DNA from: Adiantum capillus-veneris
Taxonomy: Eukaryota > Streptophyta > Polypodiopsida > Polypodiales > Pteridaceae
NCBI GenBank assembly: GCA_014529385.2
Contig: CM043968.1
Span: 22,063,484-22,127,483 of the forward strand
Length of the DNA stretch: 64,000 nt
Reading direction: 5' to 3'
Under the pieces are notes generated by a model that was not told the origin of the DNA, did not search any database, and saw only the letters and a program-made list of their open reading frames with translations. Positions 24,248-36,264 of this stretch are shown piece after piece. Positions within the stretch are counted from its first letter, which is position 1, and each line of letters starts with the position of its first letter. The translations under genes were made by a program, and so were the position numbers.

Positions 24248-25195
24248 TGTTAGTAGCGGCTAACACAGGCTACATTGAATATGCATCAAGCGGGAGATAC
24301 GCTATGGATGTCACAAATTTCCCACTCACTTTGTATAAGTCTTGGGCTCACTTGGAGTTCCAAAGTTGTAGATTGTAGTTTGAGGGCTCAAGCTTAAACC
24401 CACAGTAGAAGGGATTGTGGTGAAATCCCTTAAAAGGAAGCCTTTAGGTAAGGAGGCTTCATTCTTGAGTATCCACTCTTGATGATCCACTTTTGAGAGC
24501 TCCCTCTCTCTTGAGTGTTCACTCTTTGGCCTAGCCTTGAGCTTAATGCCCATGCTTGAGAGGCTAGTGCTAACCATTGAAATGTGTAAGCTCTTCTTGA
24601 TTAATCTAATCCTTATTTTCTCATTAGTCTACTTCTTCTCTACATTTCATCTTGTGATGAAGTAGTATTACACTTTCATTATTCTAGATTTGAGATGTAT
24701 GTACTTCTTGCTAATAACCACTCATATTCTTCCATAAGCATTCAATTTGTGATATTTAGCATCACTAATTAGGTTGATTAAGTTGGGTCTTAATCTTGTA
24801 ATTAGTATGTGTGCCCTATTGTTTGCTTGTGTGTAGATAGGTTTTATGAAGCTCTAGCACCATTCACTTCGTGTGTGTAGCTATTGATGAAGTGTCGTGA
24901 TTGACGTGTGGTAATTAGTATGTGCATATCATTAGTGTGCTTGGGGTTTCTAGTCTATGGTAAGTCAGACTTCAATGGGCTTGATGTGTGTAGGAGTTGT
25001 TTGATTAGTGATTAGAGTAGGTTTAGAGTAAGTCTTGCCATGGCTAATCTCTACTTGCATTGGAGAGGTGATCTCTTGAATCCTCTATTCCATTCATCCC
25101 ATGCTCGTGCTTCCATCCCTAGCCGGGTTGCCGATCCGCAGATTTGATAATTTTGTGTGGGTTGCGATTAGGTCGTGCTACAATGCCTCCCTACA
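24248..25195 (+). repeat. 3' LTR of element A
   Basis: Begins TGTTAGTAGCGGCTAACA and ends ...CTCCCTACA, matching in order the reverse complement of the LTRs at 25,432-27,738 and 36,265-37,204. Its end is eroded (CTACAATGCCTCCCTACA versus TACAATTGCCCCCAACA in B), so A is older or more decayed than B. The ORF at 24079-24378 crosses the PPT and LTR start and is not a gene. Confidence 0.82.
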
Positions 25196-25223
25196 CACAC
25201 TCACACACACACACATTGAGAGG

Positions 25224-25270
<47 letters not shown>

Positions 25271-25431
25271 AGAAAAAGAGAGAGAGAGACAGAGACACAA
25301 AGAGAGAGATAGAAATGAAATGAAATGTTATATTAAAAGTCTTCAAAATTTTAAAATGATTTATCAAACCAATCCGATAAACTCCTTGTGGATCTAATTT
25401 GATGTGTGCATTGCCAGAGAAAGTAGTGCAT
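25196..25431. repeat. CA and AG microsatellite spacer between elements A and B
   Basis: Short CA repeat at about 25,191-25,215 and an AG run at 25,227-25,267, then unremarkable AT-rich sequence up to TGCAT at 25,427-25,431, which is the left target duplication of element B. ORFs through this stretch are low-complexity artefacts. Confidence 0.85.
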
Positions 25432-27738
25432 TGTTGGGGCAATTGTAGCATAGCCTAATCGACCCAAGACCAACAAAATTATCAATCCTAGGATCGGCAA
25501 CCCGGCTAGGGTATGGAAGCACGAGCATCGGATGTATCGAATGAGAGGATTCATGAGTACACTCATCCAATGCAATAGATATTAGCCATTAATTGCTAAC
25601 TCTAATCACATCATCAACCAAGCATCTCCTGCACACATTAAGCCCACCGAAGTCCGACTTACCATAGACTAGAAACCCAAAGCACACTAATGATAAGCAC
25701 ACTCTAATTGCATTGGTGTTGGCCTCTCCAACCACCACATGCCAATCAAGGCACTTCATCAAAAGCTACACACACAAGGTGAATGGTGCTAGACTTTCAT
25801 AAAACCTATCCACACACAAGCAAACAATAGGGCACACACACTAATTACAAAATTAAGAACCAACTTAATCAACCTTATTAGTGATTTTAAATATCGCAAA
25901 TCGAATGAAGGATAAGAGTGATCAATAAGTAAGAAGTCGTCACACATATTCAAATCTATAATAATGAGAAAGGTGAAACTACTTCATGACATAATGGAAT
26001 AAAATTATTGAGACTAATGAGAAAGTAGAGATTAGATTAAGAAAGCTTCTCTAATTACAATGGATTAGCACTAGCCTCTTAACACTAGAATGGTAACAGG
26101 ACACTTTTATGTTCCTGGACACTTTTGTGTCCTGCTAAGTGACCATTTTGCTTGAATTATTTGAAGAGTATGAAAATGAATTCCTAGGTGCTATATATCC
26201 ACAAAGTTGCCTTATGAGCTGAAAAAAACTTAGCATTTTTTTTTGAGTATCGATCTCACCATTAACCTTACTCTTGCACAACATTTTTGAACCTAAACTG
26301 TGTGAAAAAACGGGTCCTGTTTTTGGTTTTTTTTTAATTTTTGGCAACTATACCACTCTAAACTTCATGTTTGTGAGGTTTAGATGGCTAGAGGTTAGGC
26401 CTTCATAGTTCTCAACATGTTTTGATGCTTGTAGGGAGAGCTAAGTGTTAAAATTGAAAGTTATGACCAATTTACAAGAATTGCATAATCTTGTTTTTGG
26501 GCCAAAATTAGCACTTTTATGATTTTTTTTTGTGGCTTTCTTGATATCCAAATTCAATTTTGATTGTGTAAGTGTAATGTATAACATAAAGCTAATCTTC
26601 CTTGAGTTTTGGGGGACCTAATATGCTATATAGCATAGTATATGATGATGGTTGAGTTTTTTGATTGCTGAAGAATACGATACATTTTAGAGTAGCAAGT
26701 ATAAATTTCTCAATATTGCTAGTTTCTTAGGCCAATTGTGTGTATTTTGTAGGTAATAACCATATCTAATCATAGACTACAAACTTGGCTAGATATTGAG
26801 TAGTTTCTATGGATTTCTAGAGTTCATAATGCTAAACGCAGTTTTTTCATGTTTGCTGTATTTAGCACTTTATCATTGCCCCTAAGGTTCCAATTTTAAG
26901 AGATCCATTATCCTTTTGACATGCTCCATGGCTCCTTTTGAATCCAAAGGCCCAAAGGGAACTAATAAAACATGTATATAGTATCTGTATTGAGTGTGAC
27001 TATAGAAACTTTGATGATAGGTCCGCAGAATGGCAAAAATGTAAATTTTTTGTACCTTTTTTTTTGCCCAAAAAAAAATTAGTGAGGTAAAAGCAACCAT
27101 ATGTTTTGGTCACCAACCCATTGAAGTTAACGGGGCATTTTATCTCATGTCCTACAAAAATCCCCACTCTTATTTATATGCAATCAACCATAAGAAATTG
27201 TTGTTTTGGGCAAAATGCACTGGTCCATCAACTTTGGAGGCTTGTAGTGACCAAGGGATGAGAAAAATTACAAGTTTCTCATTTTTTCCATATGTAGTAG
27301 TTATTGAACTATAGGCTCATGAAAGGATTTTTCAAAATGAGTGGATCTACTATGGTTTTGGATTTTTTTCCCAAAACCTTGAAAGGACACTTTTATGTCA
27401 TGTTAGGTTACCATTCTAGTGTTAAGCTTGGGCATTAAGCTCAAGGCTAGGCCATCCATAGAGTGAACACTCAAGAGAGAGAGAGCTCTCAAAAGTGGAT
27501 CCTCAAGAGTGAATACTTAAGAATGAAGCCTCCTTGCATGAAGGCTTGCTTATAAAAGCTTTCACCACAATCCCTTCTACTATGGCTTTAAGTTTGAGTC
27601 CTCTAGCTAGCATATACGACTCTGAAACTCCCAATGAGCTCAGACTTATACAAAGTGAGTAGGAAACATTATGCACATCCATAGCATATCTCCCGCTTGA
27701 TGCATATTCGGTGTAGCATGTGTTAGATGATGCTAATA
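25432..27738 (-). repeat. 3' LTR of element B, interrupted by a DNA transposon
   Basis: Plus-strand ends are TGTTGGGGC and GCTAATA. Without the 1,339-bp insertion and its extra TTAA it is about 964 bp, comparable with the 940-bp 5' LTR. The ORF at 27503-27763 runs across the LTR/PPT border and is not a gene. Confidence 0.88.
26083..27421. mobile_element. Non-autonomous TTAA-flanked DNA transposon (piggyBac-like)
   Basis: A 1,339-bp insertion in the 3' LTR of B. Ends are perfect 15-bp inverted repeats, CACTAGAATGGTAAC (26,083-26,097) and its complement (27,407-27,421), flanked by TTAA at 26,079-26,082 and 27,422-27,425. The uninterrupted 5' LTR of the same element reads CCTCTTAATCTTGGG at 36,910, giving the empty site with a single TTAA. 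GGACACTTTTATGT recurs just inside both ends in the same orientation (26,099 and 27,385), and a variant sits at 26,117. No transposase is visible; ORFs at 26135-26347 and 26882-27100 (minus) resemble nothing I know. A 3-bp duplication does not fit because the immediate flanks are TAA and TTA, so the 4-bp TTAA reading is preferred. Confidence 0.82.
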
Positions 27739-27750
27739 TTCCCCCCTTCC
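27739..27750 (-). promoter_or_regulatory. Polypurine tract of element B
   Basis: The minus strand reads GGAAGGGGGGAA directly upstream of the 3' LTR. It aligns with the tract at 24,235-24,247 in element A. Confidence 0.78.
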
Positions 27751-30088
27751 TAATTAGTCTCACGTCCTTGTGTGCTGGTGAAGCAAAACACGGTCACATG
27801 GTAGAAAGCAAGTCCATGGAAGAAATGTTGAGCTGCAAAACATAAGAACAAGTAATGAGCATCAAAGGCCAACAAAGATAAAAACATGAAGTACAATGGT
27901 CAATCATGCAAAGTGAATTTTTTGCTTCTACAAGATGGGTGAATCATAGTAAAAAAACTAGACAAGATAAAGCAAAAAAACACTCAGCTATCATGAAGAT
28001 TCAACCACTTGAAATTTTAGTTTTATGCATGAAACACAACCAATCAATTAAGACCCTAGGCTAATGCAAGTTCATAAATCCACTAGCCTAAAAACTATGT
28101 GACCAATCTTAATAAATCATTCAAGTCTATCACGTCTATGGGCTATAAAAAAGCTCCTAATCTATTAGTGCATTGTCACAAATTTTTGAAGCTCATGGAA
28201 GTTTTTTTTGTCATTCATGGAAAAAAGTAAATCACAACACAAGGCTACCACCCCAAGGCAAGTCTAGTTACGACTCTTGGCTCCTTAAACCCTCAAGAAG
28301 GTGTTTCAAAAACCTACTAGCCTACCAAGGTGACGGCTAACCTCTATCAGCCCAAGGCATTGGTTTAGGGACTTGACCAAGCGAACCAAGGTGATTCCCC
28401 TCGCCTGCCAAGTCCCAATAAAGTGCTAGGCCTAGCAAGACACAACATAAAATAGAAATTTTCTTTTCATGTATCTAGTAGCTTTTTTGCTACTTTCTCT
28501 TGACACTTTTTTGCTTCATTGTTTCATTTTTTAGCACTATTTTCATGTGTCTAATAGTTTTTTTGCAACTTTTTCTTGACACTTTTTTGCTTCATTGTTT
28601 CATTTTTTAGCACTATTTTTTTGCTTCCAACATGAGATGCTTATGGAAATTGGACTAAAGGGCTAAAGCCTAATCATAGCCATAGGTCATGTTAAAAATG
28701 AATGGAGTATTAAGACTATCACTAAGAGTCTAGGACTAATGAAAAATGAACCTACATTAACCTAAGGTCAAGGCCAATTACTTATGATTAGCATACATAA
28801 AACCTAATTTTTTGATGAGTTAACATTCATAAAGCAAAGTGCTGAAACTTTAGAATGCCTAGTTTTTGAACATGAAAGAACCATAGCTTAAAAGCAAAAA
28901 TTACTTAAGCCAAGCATAGAGAATGGAGAGATGAACAAAAGAGAAAAATCATGGAAGGATTACACATATTCATGCTCTTTTGAGCATCCTTGAGCAAGCA
29001 TCCACTTTGTAGAGAAGTCTCTTGATCCTTTTATTCACAATCCAAGCTTCTTGAAGCTAAGTGTAAACACAAGCTCCAAAGGCCTTTTATTGAAACCAAA
29101 AAAAGAACACAAAAAAACATTAATGAAAACCTAAAGCTAGGGTCTTACATACCCGAATTTGCCAAAGGGCAAAAACCCAAGGGAAAAAAGTGCTTTTGGT
29201 TATGCCCATGATGCTCTTTGTAGCAAATTTATACATACACATCAACAATGAGAGATAAAATGCTTCTACATAAGCACATTTTGCAATTTTTACAATCTCT
29301 CATGCATGATTCAAAGTTGATTAATTGTTCGCTCACTTGAAATATGGAATTTAAAACAAGCAAAGAGCTAGAAATAATGCAACTTTGATGAAATAAAGTG
29401 GCTCTTGAAAGCCAAATTTTACATTTTTAAAGCTTTCCAAAAAGTTGGCTAACTACTAGCTCAAATGAAATTTTCAGTTTAAGAGAAAGCTATGAGCTAG
29501 AGATGACTGCAACTTTTGATGGAATGAAAGTAAATGGCTCTTAATAGCCAAATTTTGTACTTGAAAGCTCTAAAAAAGTTGGGTAAACACTAGCTCAAAA
29601 TGAAAAAAATTAACTTTTGACCAAGCTATGGCTAGCATGTTTACAACTTTTAATCCAAAGAATTGGAATGGCTCTAAATAGCCACATTTTGCAATACATT
29701 GCAATGATGATCCCTTCTTGGATCAATGAAAGTTCAACCTTGCCACATCCCTTCAAAAAAAAGCTCAATTGTTAGTGCATGAAAGCATTTGTCATTCAAA
29801 GTAGGCACTAAAAAATGCACAATCAACCACAACCCCAAAATGCTCTCTTTTGGCCATCAAACAAGCTTAATTTTAGTTTTGTAAATTGAAATCAAACACT
29901 AAAATTCATAATCAATACCAAGCCCAAAATGCACAATGTCACCCAAGCATCAAAGCAGTAGCAATGGTAGCTCTCGGAGTTCACATGCTTGCCAAAAAAT
30001 AACTTTTCTTTTAATGCAAGGAGACATTTTCAATAAAGTCAAGCACTAGATCATGCATAAGCACACAATCATCACCCCCACTATCCAT
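27751..30088 (-). other. Non-coding internal region of element B, 3' part
   Basis: AT-rich, no convincing ORF. Around 29,280-29,720 it holds diverged repeats of about 130 bp built on ...GCTCT(T)AAATAGCCAAATTTTG...AGTTGGCTAACACTAGCTC, mirrored at 22,370-22,740 in element A. This conserved repeated motif without coding potential is the most structured part of the interior. Confidence 0.6.
28468..28639. repeat. 86-bp tandem duplication inside element B
   Basis: Two consecutive copies of a segment containing TTTTTTGCTTCATTGTTTC and TTTTTTAGCACTATTTT, about 86 bp apart, within the internal region. The corresponding stretch of element A near 23,450-23,530 appears to hold a single copy. Confidence 0.6.
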
Positions 30089-30093
30089 GCCCA

Positions 30094-31684
30094 TGTCATA
30101 ATAATCAATATCTAATTCTCCTAAATGATTTTCTCATATTAAATTGATCATTTAATGTGGGGAAGGCCAGGGGAGAAAAAGCTAGAATATTGGTTAAGCT
30201 AGCAGACCGGCCACAGTAGGGATCCAAAGGAGGGAAAATAGGGATCCAAAGGGGGGGCCATCTGCAAAAGATCCATGTGCAACAATGGGCTAAAAAGACC
30301 CTAAGGTTCAGTCCATTAAGACTTCCAAAATATTAAGGTTCCAAAATTCAAAGGTTGTGTCCAAAAGGTCAACCCTAGGGAAAATTGGATGCTTAGTGTG
30401 TGTACAAAAGTCTTCTTCAAAGCCTACAAAGGAGGGGGCGAGCCCATTTAGTAGGGGATGAGAGAGAAAGCCACACACACACACACACACACAGGCTCCC
30501 TTTACACAAAGGGAATTAGGGACACATGTCAGCTCCCTAGGCCAGATGCCCACAAGGTGTGCCCAATTCCTATTGGAAGACCCTTGAAGTGGACCAATGA
30601 GAATTAAGCTAGAGTAAATCTAGTTTAATTAATTTAAAAACATTTAATAAAAGAAACCAATGAGAATTAAGTCTCCTAGAAGACTATTGGGCAGTCTCCC
30701 AAGGGGTCCAATGAGCATTCAGGAGCCCAATGGCTTGCCTGATTCCTATTGGCCAGGAGGCAAAGGGATCCAATGAGAGTTTAGTTTAATTATTTAATTA
30801 CCTAAAGCTCTCACAAAAGGGGAAAGGGGGACACATGTCAGAAGGCTATCACTTATGCTGCTTAACACCCATTGGCTTGACTTGGGGAGGTCCAATGAGG
30901 CAAAAGCCAGACCAATTTAGCAGGAAGGGCTCGCCCAAGAGAGAGGGGGGGCTGATTTTTGCTTGGTATTGACACACACACACTCACACTTGACCATGTG
31001 TGAAGAAAGAATACTCTATCTCCTCCCAAGCTTTAATGGAGAGCTCATCACCTACTCCAAGCTTGTGAGATAGAAGGCTACATCAACACTCTCTTGGCAT
31101 GTGGATGCAAATCCAACCAAGATCCAAGCTTCAATGCATGCTCATCTTCTCTACCAAGCTAATTACTAAGCTAAGCTATGCTAATATGAGTGATTATGTG
31201 AGGAGATGTACATCTTTCTCGTAAGATACTCTTTCTTCCTCTCAATCTACTCTCATACCCTGCTAGCTCTCACCATCTTCGAAGGTGTGTGAGGTCTTGG
31301 GTCTGAGAACGGGGATAATTCAAGTTGTGTTTGATTAAGTGTTTTGCTTAGTGCATGAAGCATCTTCATTGCACTAGCTAGTCTTGAAGGAACACAAAGA
31401 ATTGTATTGTACAATGTCTCTCTTGATGGGAGAAACCATAATACAAAGCCTTTTGGAGGGGGGACCGGCTCCATTCAAATCCGGTCCTCAACTGTTGTCA
31501 ATAGCTTAATTTCTCTCTCTTTTGAAAGTATTGTTGATGCTATCTAACTAGGTGTTATGCATTTTGTTGCTCTCTCCACCCAAGCACTCTTGTAATTCTC
31601 ATTAGGAATCTATTCTAATGAAATGCCCACTATGTTCGTGCTAATTTCCGCTACACATAAGTTATTAGGCCATTAAATGTTACA
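30094..31684 (+). repeat. Solo LTR of the family C retrotransposon, nested in B
   Basis: 1,591 bp, beginning TGTCATAATAATCAATATC and ending GGCCATTAAATGTTACA, flanked by GCCCA at 30,089-30,093 and 31,685-31,689. It aligns end to end with the 3' LTR at 47,199-48,831 with only scattered differences. The main length difference is the CA run (about 11 repeats at 30,473-30,494 against about 28 at 47,579-47,634). A lone LTR with intact target duplication is the classic product of unequal recombination between the two LTRs of one insertion. The orientation matches element C. ORFs at 30308-30553 and 31253-31474 are non-coding shadows. Confidence 0.93.
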
Positions 31685-31689
31685 GCCCA

Positions 31690-32334
31690 CATCTTTTCTC
31701 TTACCTAGCACAAATGGCATACATAGCAAAGAGAGGAAAAACTTATGATGAGATGTAATGTAGCTCTCCCGAAGTGATCAAAAACCTAATTTCATGCTAT
31801 TGCCCCTTCAAACAAGCTCAATTTTAGTGCTTTGCAACAATTTTTCAATCAATTTAAGCACTTAATTGCAATAAGCAATACCAAGCTCAGGTTTTAAATG
31901 CACATTCTCCACCAAACATGATTCTCTCAACTAAGCTCTCATTCATTTCAAAAAGAGCTTGCAATTTGGTGTAATGAGAACTTCAATCAAGCCCAAAACA
32001 GAACCATGCATAAATCCAATCAAAGCACACATAATGAATGCCCAAATTCTTGCTCTTACATAGCACATGTAGCATACATACCAAGGGAGAGAAGAGGATT
32101 AGGATCCACGAAACGATCCCATTTCAATCACTTTTAGTTGTGATGACACTATGGAAAAAAACGCTCAATCAAGCTTAAAGCCATACACAAAAAATCCCAC
32201 ACTGTTCTTCATGCCATCGTTCTTGATTTTCCACAAGGACAAATCTGCTTCAGGCGAAAACACTTTTTTTTTCTATTAACTGTTGCCTTCAACGGGGGCT
32301 CTTTTCAAATTTCAAGTTTTTTGCCAAAACTTGT
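31690..32334 (-). other. Non-coding internal region of element B, middle
   Basis: Resumes the B interior after the solo LTR. It repeats motifs seen elsewhere in A and B (GCACTAAAATTGAGCTTG on the minus strand near 31,830) and mentions no coding domain. I see nothing else in it. Confidence 0.5.
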
Positions 32335-33256
32335 GGCACAAGGGTGGGAACTTATTCTTGGTATGAGCTAGTTGCAATAGCTCCGATGACCAACAAAATT
32401 ATCAATCCGGAGGGATGAGCTACCTGGCTAGGGCATGGAAACACTCACACGATAAGTGAGCTAATCGTGGCAACACAAATGCTTAACTTTACGAAGTGAG
32501 CTTCTCGGCCTATGGAGGAGCTAAGCCGCAATGACGGGCAATCTCCATATCCACTTCTCTTCACCTCTAATCAACCCAATCACACACACTACGATTGCAA
32601 GACGCACACAACACTAATCCTATCATGCAACACACTAATCGCAAGCACACACACATAGATCTATCGAGCACCAAACTCCAATCAAACCTACATGCACACA
32701 CAAGCAAAAGAGGGCAATCACACAATATTAGAGAGGGATTGACCACTAATTAGTTAAGATCTAGTTAATCTAAGCATCATAGGCAATCATAATAAGTAAG
32801 AGAGAGGCATAGTGAGAGAAAATGAATCATTGATTAGTAAGGAGAAGCTCAAGGACTCCATACCCACACACCTCAAGAGCTCTCACCAAAGAGTACTCTC
32901 AACAAATGACTTGAGAACCCTAATTTCTTTTACACGCTGCCTTATATACCTAGGGTAAAAATATGCAATTTCCGGGCGCCGAAGGCCTTTAGGGCTCACC
33001 ACTTACTGAATTTGCAACCTAGGCACAGTAAGTGACCTATTCTTTGCAACTTGGAACTCCCATTGAGCCTATAACACATTAGAAATATTACAATGGCTTA
33101 AAATAAATCGGGAATTTACAATACATGACCATTTCGGGAAAATGTGGAAAATGTGTAACTCCAATCTTTACTGCTTCTTTGTATTCATCCTCAATGTGCA
33201 TCCGTACGTCTTCGATCTTTAGCAGCTTCTATTAACTAACGTTGACTCAGTTAACA
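32335..33256 (-). repeat. Diverged LTR-like segment inside element B
   Basis: Contains GACCAACAAAATTATCAATCC and GCTAGGGCATGGAA in the same order and spacing as the B LTR (36,300-36,350), followed by a similar succession of CACACA-rich and AGAGAG-rich blocks and a plus-strand end GTTGACTCAGTTAACA resembling GTTAGCCACTGCTAACA. It is far more diverged than A or B. It is best read as an older solo or fossil LTR of a related family in the same orientation; the left border is approximate and I found no target duplication. Confidence 0.4.
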
Positions 33257-36240
33257 GGACTTCTAGGAGGGAGCCCGCGATCCTCTATGTGTGTGTTTTG
33301 TCAGCAAGCTTGAGAGTTGAGAGGGTCAAGCCATGGGGCCAGTGTGTGTGTGTGTGTGTGTATTGCGAGCGCCTAAAAAACGACAAGGCATCTGGCTATT
33401 AGTGAGTGTGTGTGGGGTGCACCGACTGCAGGTAGTAGAGATGCATGGCTGGATAAGCTGGCACGGGTGGGAGTTGTGGCAACAGCGTGTGTGTGATAAG
33501 CATGGCTCTAATAATGGGCCCCCGATCGTAGAAAATCTACAAATTATAGAGTTGTGTGTGTGACGGGCCTATGTCGAGCCAAAGGCGGCAAGGTGGAGAA
33601 AGCTCACTAGCAACAAAGGAGCTGAGAATGAAAGTGCAAATCTAGGCCGCAAGTAGGTGTGTGTGAGTGTGTCGTTTTGTTAGTGCCAAAACAGGCCAGT
33701 CAAGCATGCTCATCGTTTTTATTCTTTATTTTTATTTTTGAAAACTACCGCAAGAGGAGGTTTCCACAGTAAGGTGTGAGTGTGTATTTGCAATGGCGAG
33801 CGCATCTGAAATTTTCGGGGTATGGCAACCCACAAGTAGGTCAGAGCATGCCGAAGCGGGAAGGCAAGTGGGTAAAAGCTTTTCATTTGATAAAAATATA
33901 TATATCCTTAAAGGGATGTTCACGCTGATGTGTAATGACAGAGAGAAAGTGATAGCTTGTTTATCCGTCTGTCACAAGATCGGCCACGTTCATTAATGAT
34001 TTAAACATTGAGCATATAAAATCATAAAAAACAATCAAATATCATTTGCAATGTTCCCAAATCATTCATTGATGATGAACATATAAGGCCACTCAAATGT
34101 GTATCGATACTTAGCACTTATGTTCATGTTGGTTTTAATTCCTCCGATCACATTTCACAATTTTCCAAAATTTAACAACATGCACATGATAACTCAAGCT
34201 CTCATTTGGTTTGCTTCAATCACCTGCTTGTTTGGACACATCCTTCTAATTCGGATTCACGTACACAAGTTTCAAGTCCAAATGAATGCAAAATGCTAAT
34301 CATTTGAGCACACCCTTAAGCAATACCATCGCATATGTTCTCTCATTGACCATTCTAAAATTGATCATAATCAAATGAATTGCTCATTTCCACTATCCTC
34401 GGTCACTTTAATCCAATTGGCACAAACAAGTGACCTAATTGTACTTGGCCAATTCAAACCCAATTTTTAATCATTGCAAAATGAATTGATCATATCCCAT
34501 TTCTCTAATCATTGAAACCTTGTCCGATTTGTCATTTGGTTTGTAAGGCTACTTGATTATGGCATTTGCAAATGCACAAATTAACAAAAATTTTACCATT
34601 TTCAATCAAATAGACATACGCATCACAATGGTATGTAGATAAAAATCATTTTCAATTGGGTATCAATTGAATCATCCAAAGTCAATAAATCATACATGTA
34701 CCAAACTTTAGGTCTAATAATCATCATAATTAGTAATTGCTCCCAATTATTCATTTTCTCATGGATAGATCATGACATTACGTAAGCATACACATTAGTG
34801 CATTTTTCCCATGTTCATCAACTTGATTCATCATTAGCATGGCAACACACTAAAAATATACACAATTGAGTACCAATTGAGTGATCTATCTCAATTCTCA
34901 AAGGCAATTGTGACAACACATCAATTATTTGGCCAAATCATCCTCACAATTGGTAAAAATTACCAATTATTCATTCACATATTGGGTTGCACATGCCATT
35001 GATTGGCACACACACCCAAATTTAGGCCATAATTTTTTATGCAAATAATCCATCAATTTCTCATCGTAATGCTAAAATGGAAAACTCAATCAAGCATAAG
35101 TGAATGTATGCATGCTCAATTTCTAAAAAATTAACACTATTTTGATCCAATCACGCAATGCACACACTCAAAAATTAAGCACAAAAGATCAAATTTGGCT
35201 CAATTGGCAATGAATTTAGGCTTATACCTAATGATTGTCCACACTTTTCATGCACATTTCACAATCAAAAATCATTTGGATGTCCCAATTGACCATCAAT
35301 TATTGAAAATCAAGTGGTCTTGAATGGGCGCACACACTCAATCTTTGCCCAATTTTTTGACAAATAGGCATATCCAATGATTGAATTAGTCTAACATACA
35401 CATAAATTACATGATTGCACATTAACATATCATCAATCCCATTAATTTTCTATGCATGCACACACTCAAGATTAGGTACACACACACTTGAATTTTTTGA
35501 CAATTTTTTCCCTCTTTGGTGCATTACACACACGATGATTTTTATGCACACACATGAATTCTTGATGAGAATAAAGCATTATCTTGATACACGTAAAGTT
35601 CATTAATCAAAATTTGACCATCAATTTCATTCCAAGTGAATCAAATTAGGTGCAAAGAGTGTAGGTCAATTGATTTACACACCTAATTTTATCAAATAAT
35701 TAGCACACATTGAACTACATTAATCAATCAAGAATTGACATGAGCAAGTGAGTGCAATTACACCGTAATCACACTCTAAGCTATTCCTTTGCTCCATCCA
35801 AAAACACATCATTGCACACACAAGTGTGTGAACCATCAAATCGGCTCCAAAATTGACCATTGTAGGCCAAAAATCAAACACTCAAATCATCAAATTTTGC
35901 ATAAATTAGCACAATCAACTTGATTAGAGTGATGATTCCACCTTAAAAAGGGTATTTAACATACATTACACTTCAATGTTAGCGGTTAGTTTAGCAAAGT
36001 TAGTCAAAAATTAGCATGCAATTAGTACAATTAGCATGGAAATGAAGCAAAATTAGTAAGGGTTAGTATGAAACTAGTGAAATTGGGGGTTTGGGGTATT
36101 TATAACTCAACAATTAGTTTCAATTTCTTGCACAACATCATCAAATCAAACTAAAATTGAGTTACACACACTCAAAAACCAATGGAATTAGAAGTGAAAT
36201 TACTATATCCTAAACATCCTATACTCATTCGCTTAGGTTA
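33257..36240 (-). other. Non-coding internal region of element B, 5' part
   Basis: About 3 kb next to the PBS where gag would normally lie. A GT run at 33,340-33,361 is followed by very AT-rich DNA full of CAATTG, CACACA and TCATT-type words. No zinc knuckle, capsid or other domain is readable in six frames; the short ORFs at 33333-33563, 33793-33996, 34099-34299 and 35415-35606 look random. Confidence 0.6.
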
Positions 36241-36262
36241 TCGATCCCCAACAATGGCGCCA
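36241..36262 (-). promoter_or_regulatory. Primer binding site of element B
   Basis: The minus strand reads TGGCGCCATTGTTGGGG followed by ATCGA, two bases after the CA end of the 5' LTR. TGGCGCC-type sites followed by a GGGATCGA-like stretch are frequent in plant Ty3/gypsy elements. I do not assign the tRNA. Confidence 0.75.
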
Positions 36263-36264
36263 AA

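Larger units (their letters stand above)
21683..25195 (+). mobile_element. LTR retroelement A, 5'-truncated 3' half
   Basis: This plus-strand remnant contains non-coding internal DNA (about 22,200-24,234), a polypurine tract at 24,235-24,247 and a 3' LTR at 24,248-25,195. Identity comes from comparison with element B: the internal part matches the reverse complement of about 27,750-29,900 (for example the shared ATTTCAAGTG...AATCTTCATGATAG near 23,970 and 28,000, and the GCAAAGCACTAAAA block near 22,175), and the LTR matches B's LTRs. The 5' half and 5' LTR are missing; the tandem array starts immediately to the left. No gag or pol is visible. Confidence 0.8.

Noticed and set aside
24079-24378. 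Plus ORF containing YASSGRYAMDV, matching a minus ORF at 27503-27763.
   Set aside because: The similarity is real, but both span the PPT and LTR edge of elements A and B, and so are shared LTR sequence, not a conserved protein.
26083-26097. CACTA-superfamily assignment for the inserted transposon because its ends begin CACTA.
   Set aside because: The 3-bp flanks are TAA on the left and TTA on the right, which is not a direct duplication; a 4-bp TTAA fits both sides and the empty site.
33333-33563. ORF near a GT repeat inside element B.
   Set aside because: It starts in the microsatellite, lacks motifs and lies in a region with no coding signal in any frame.
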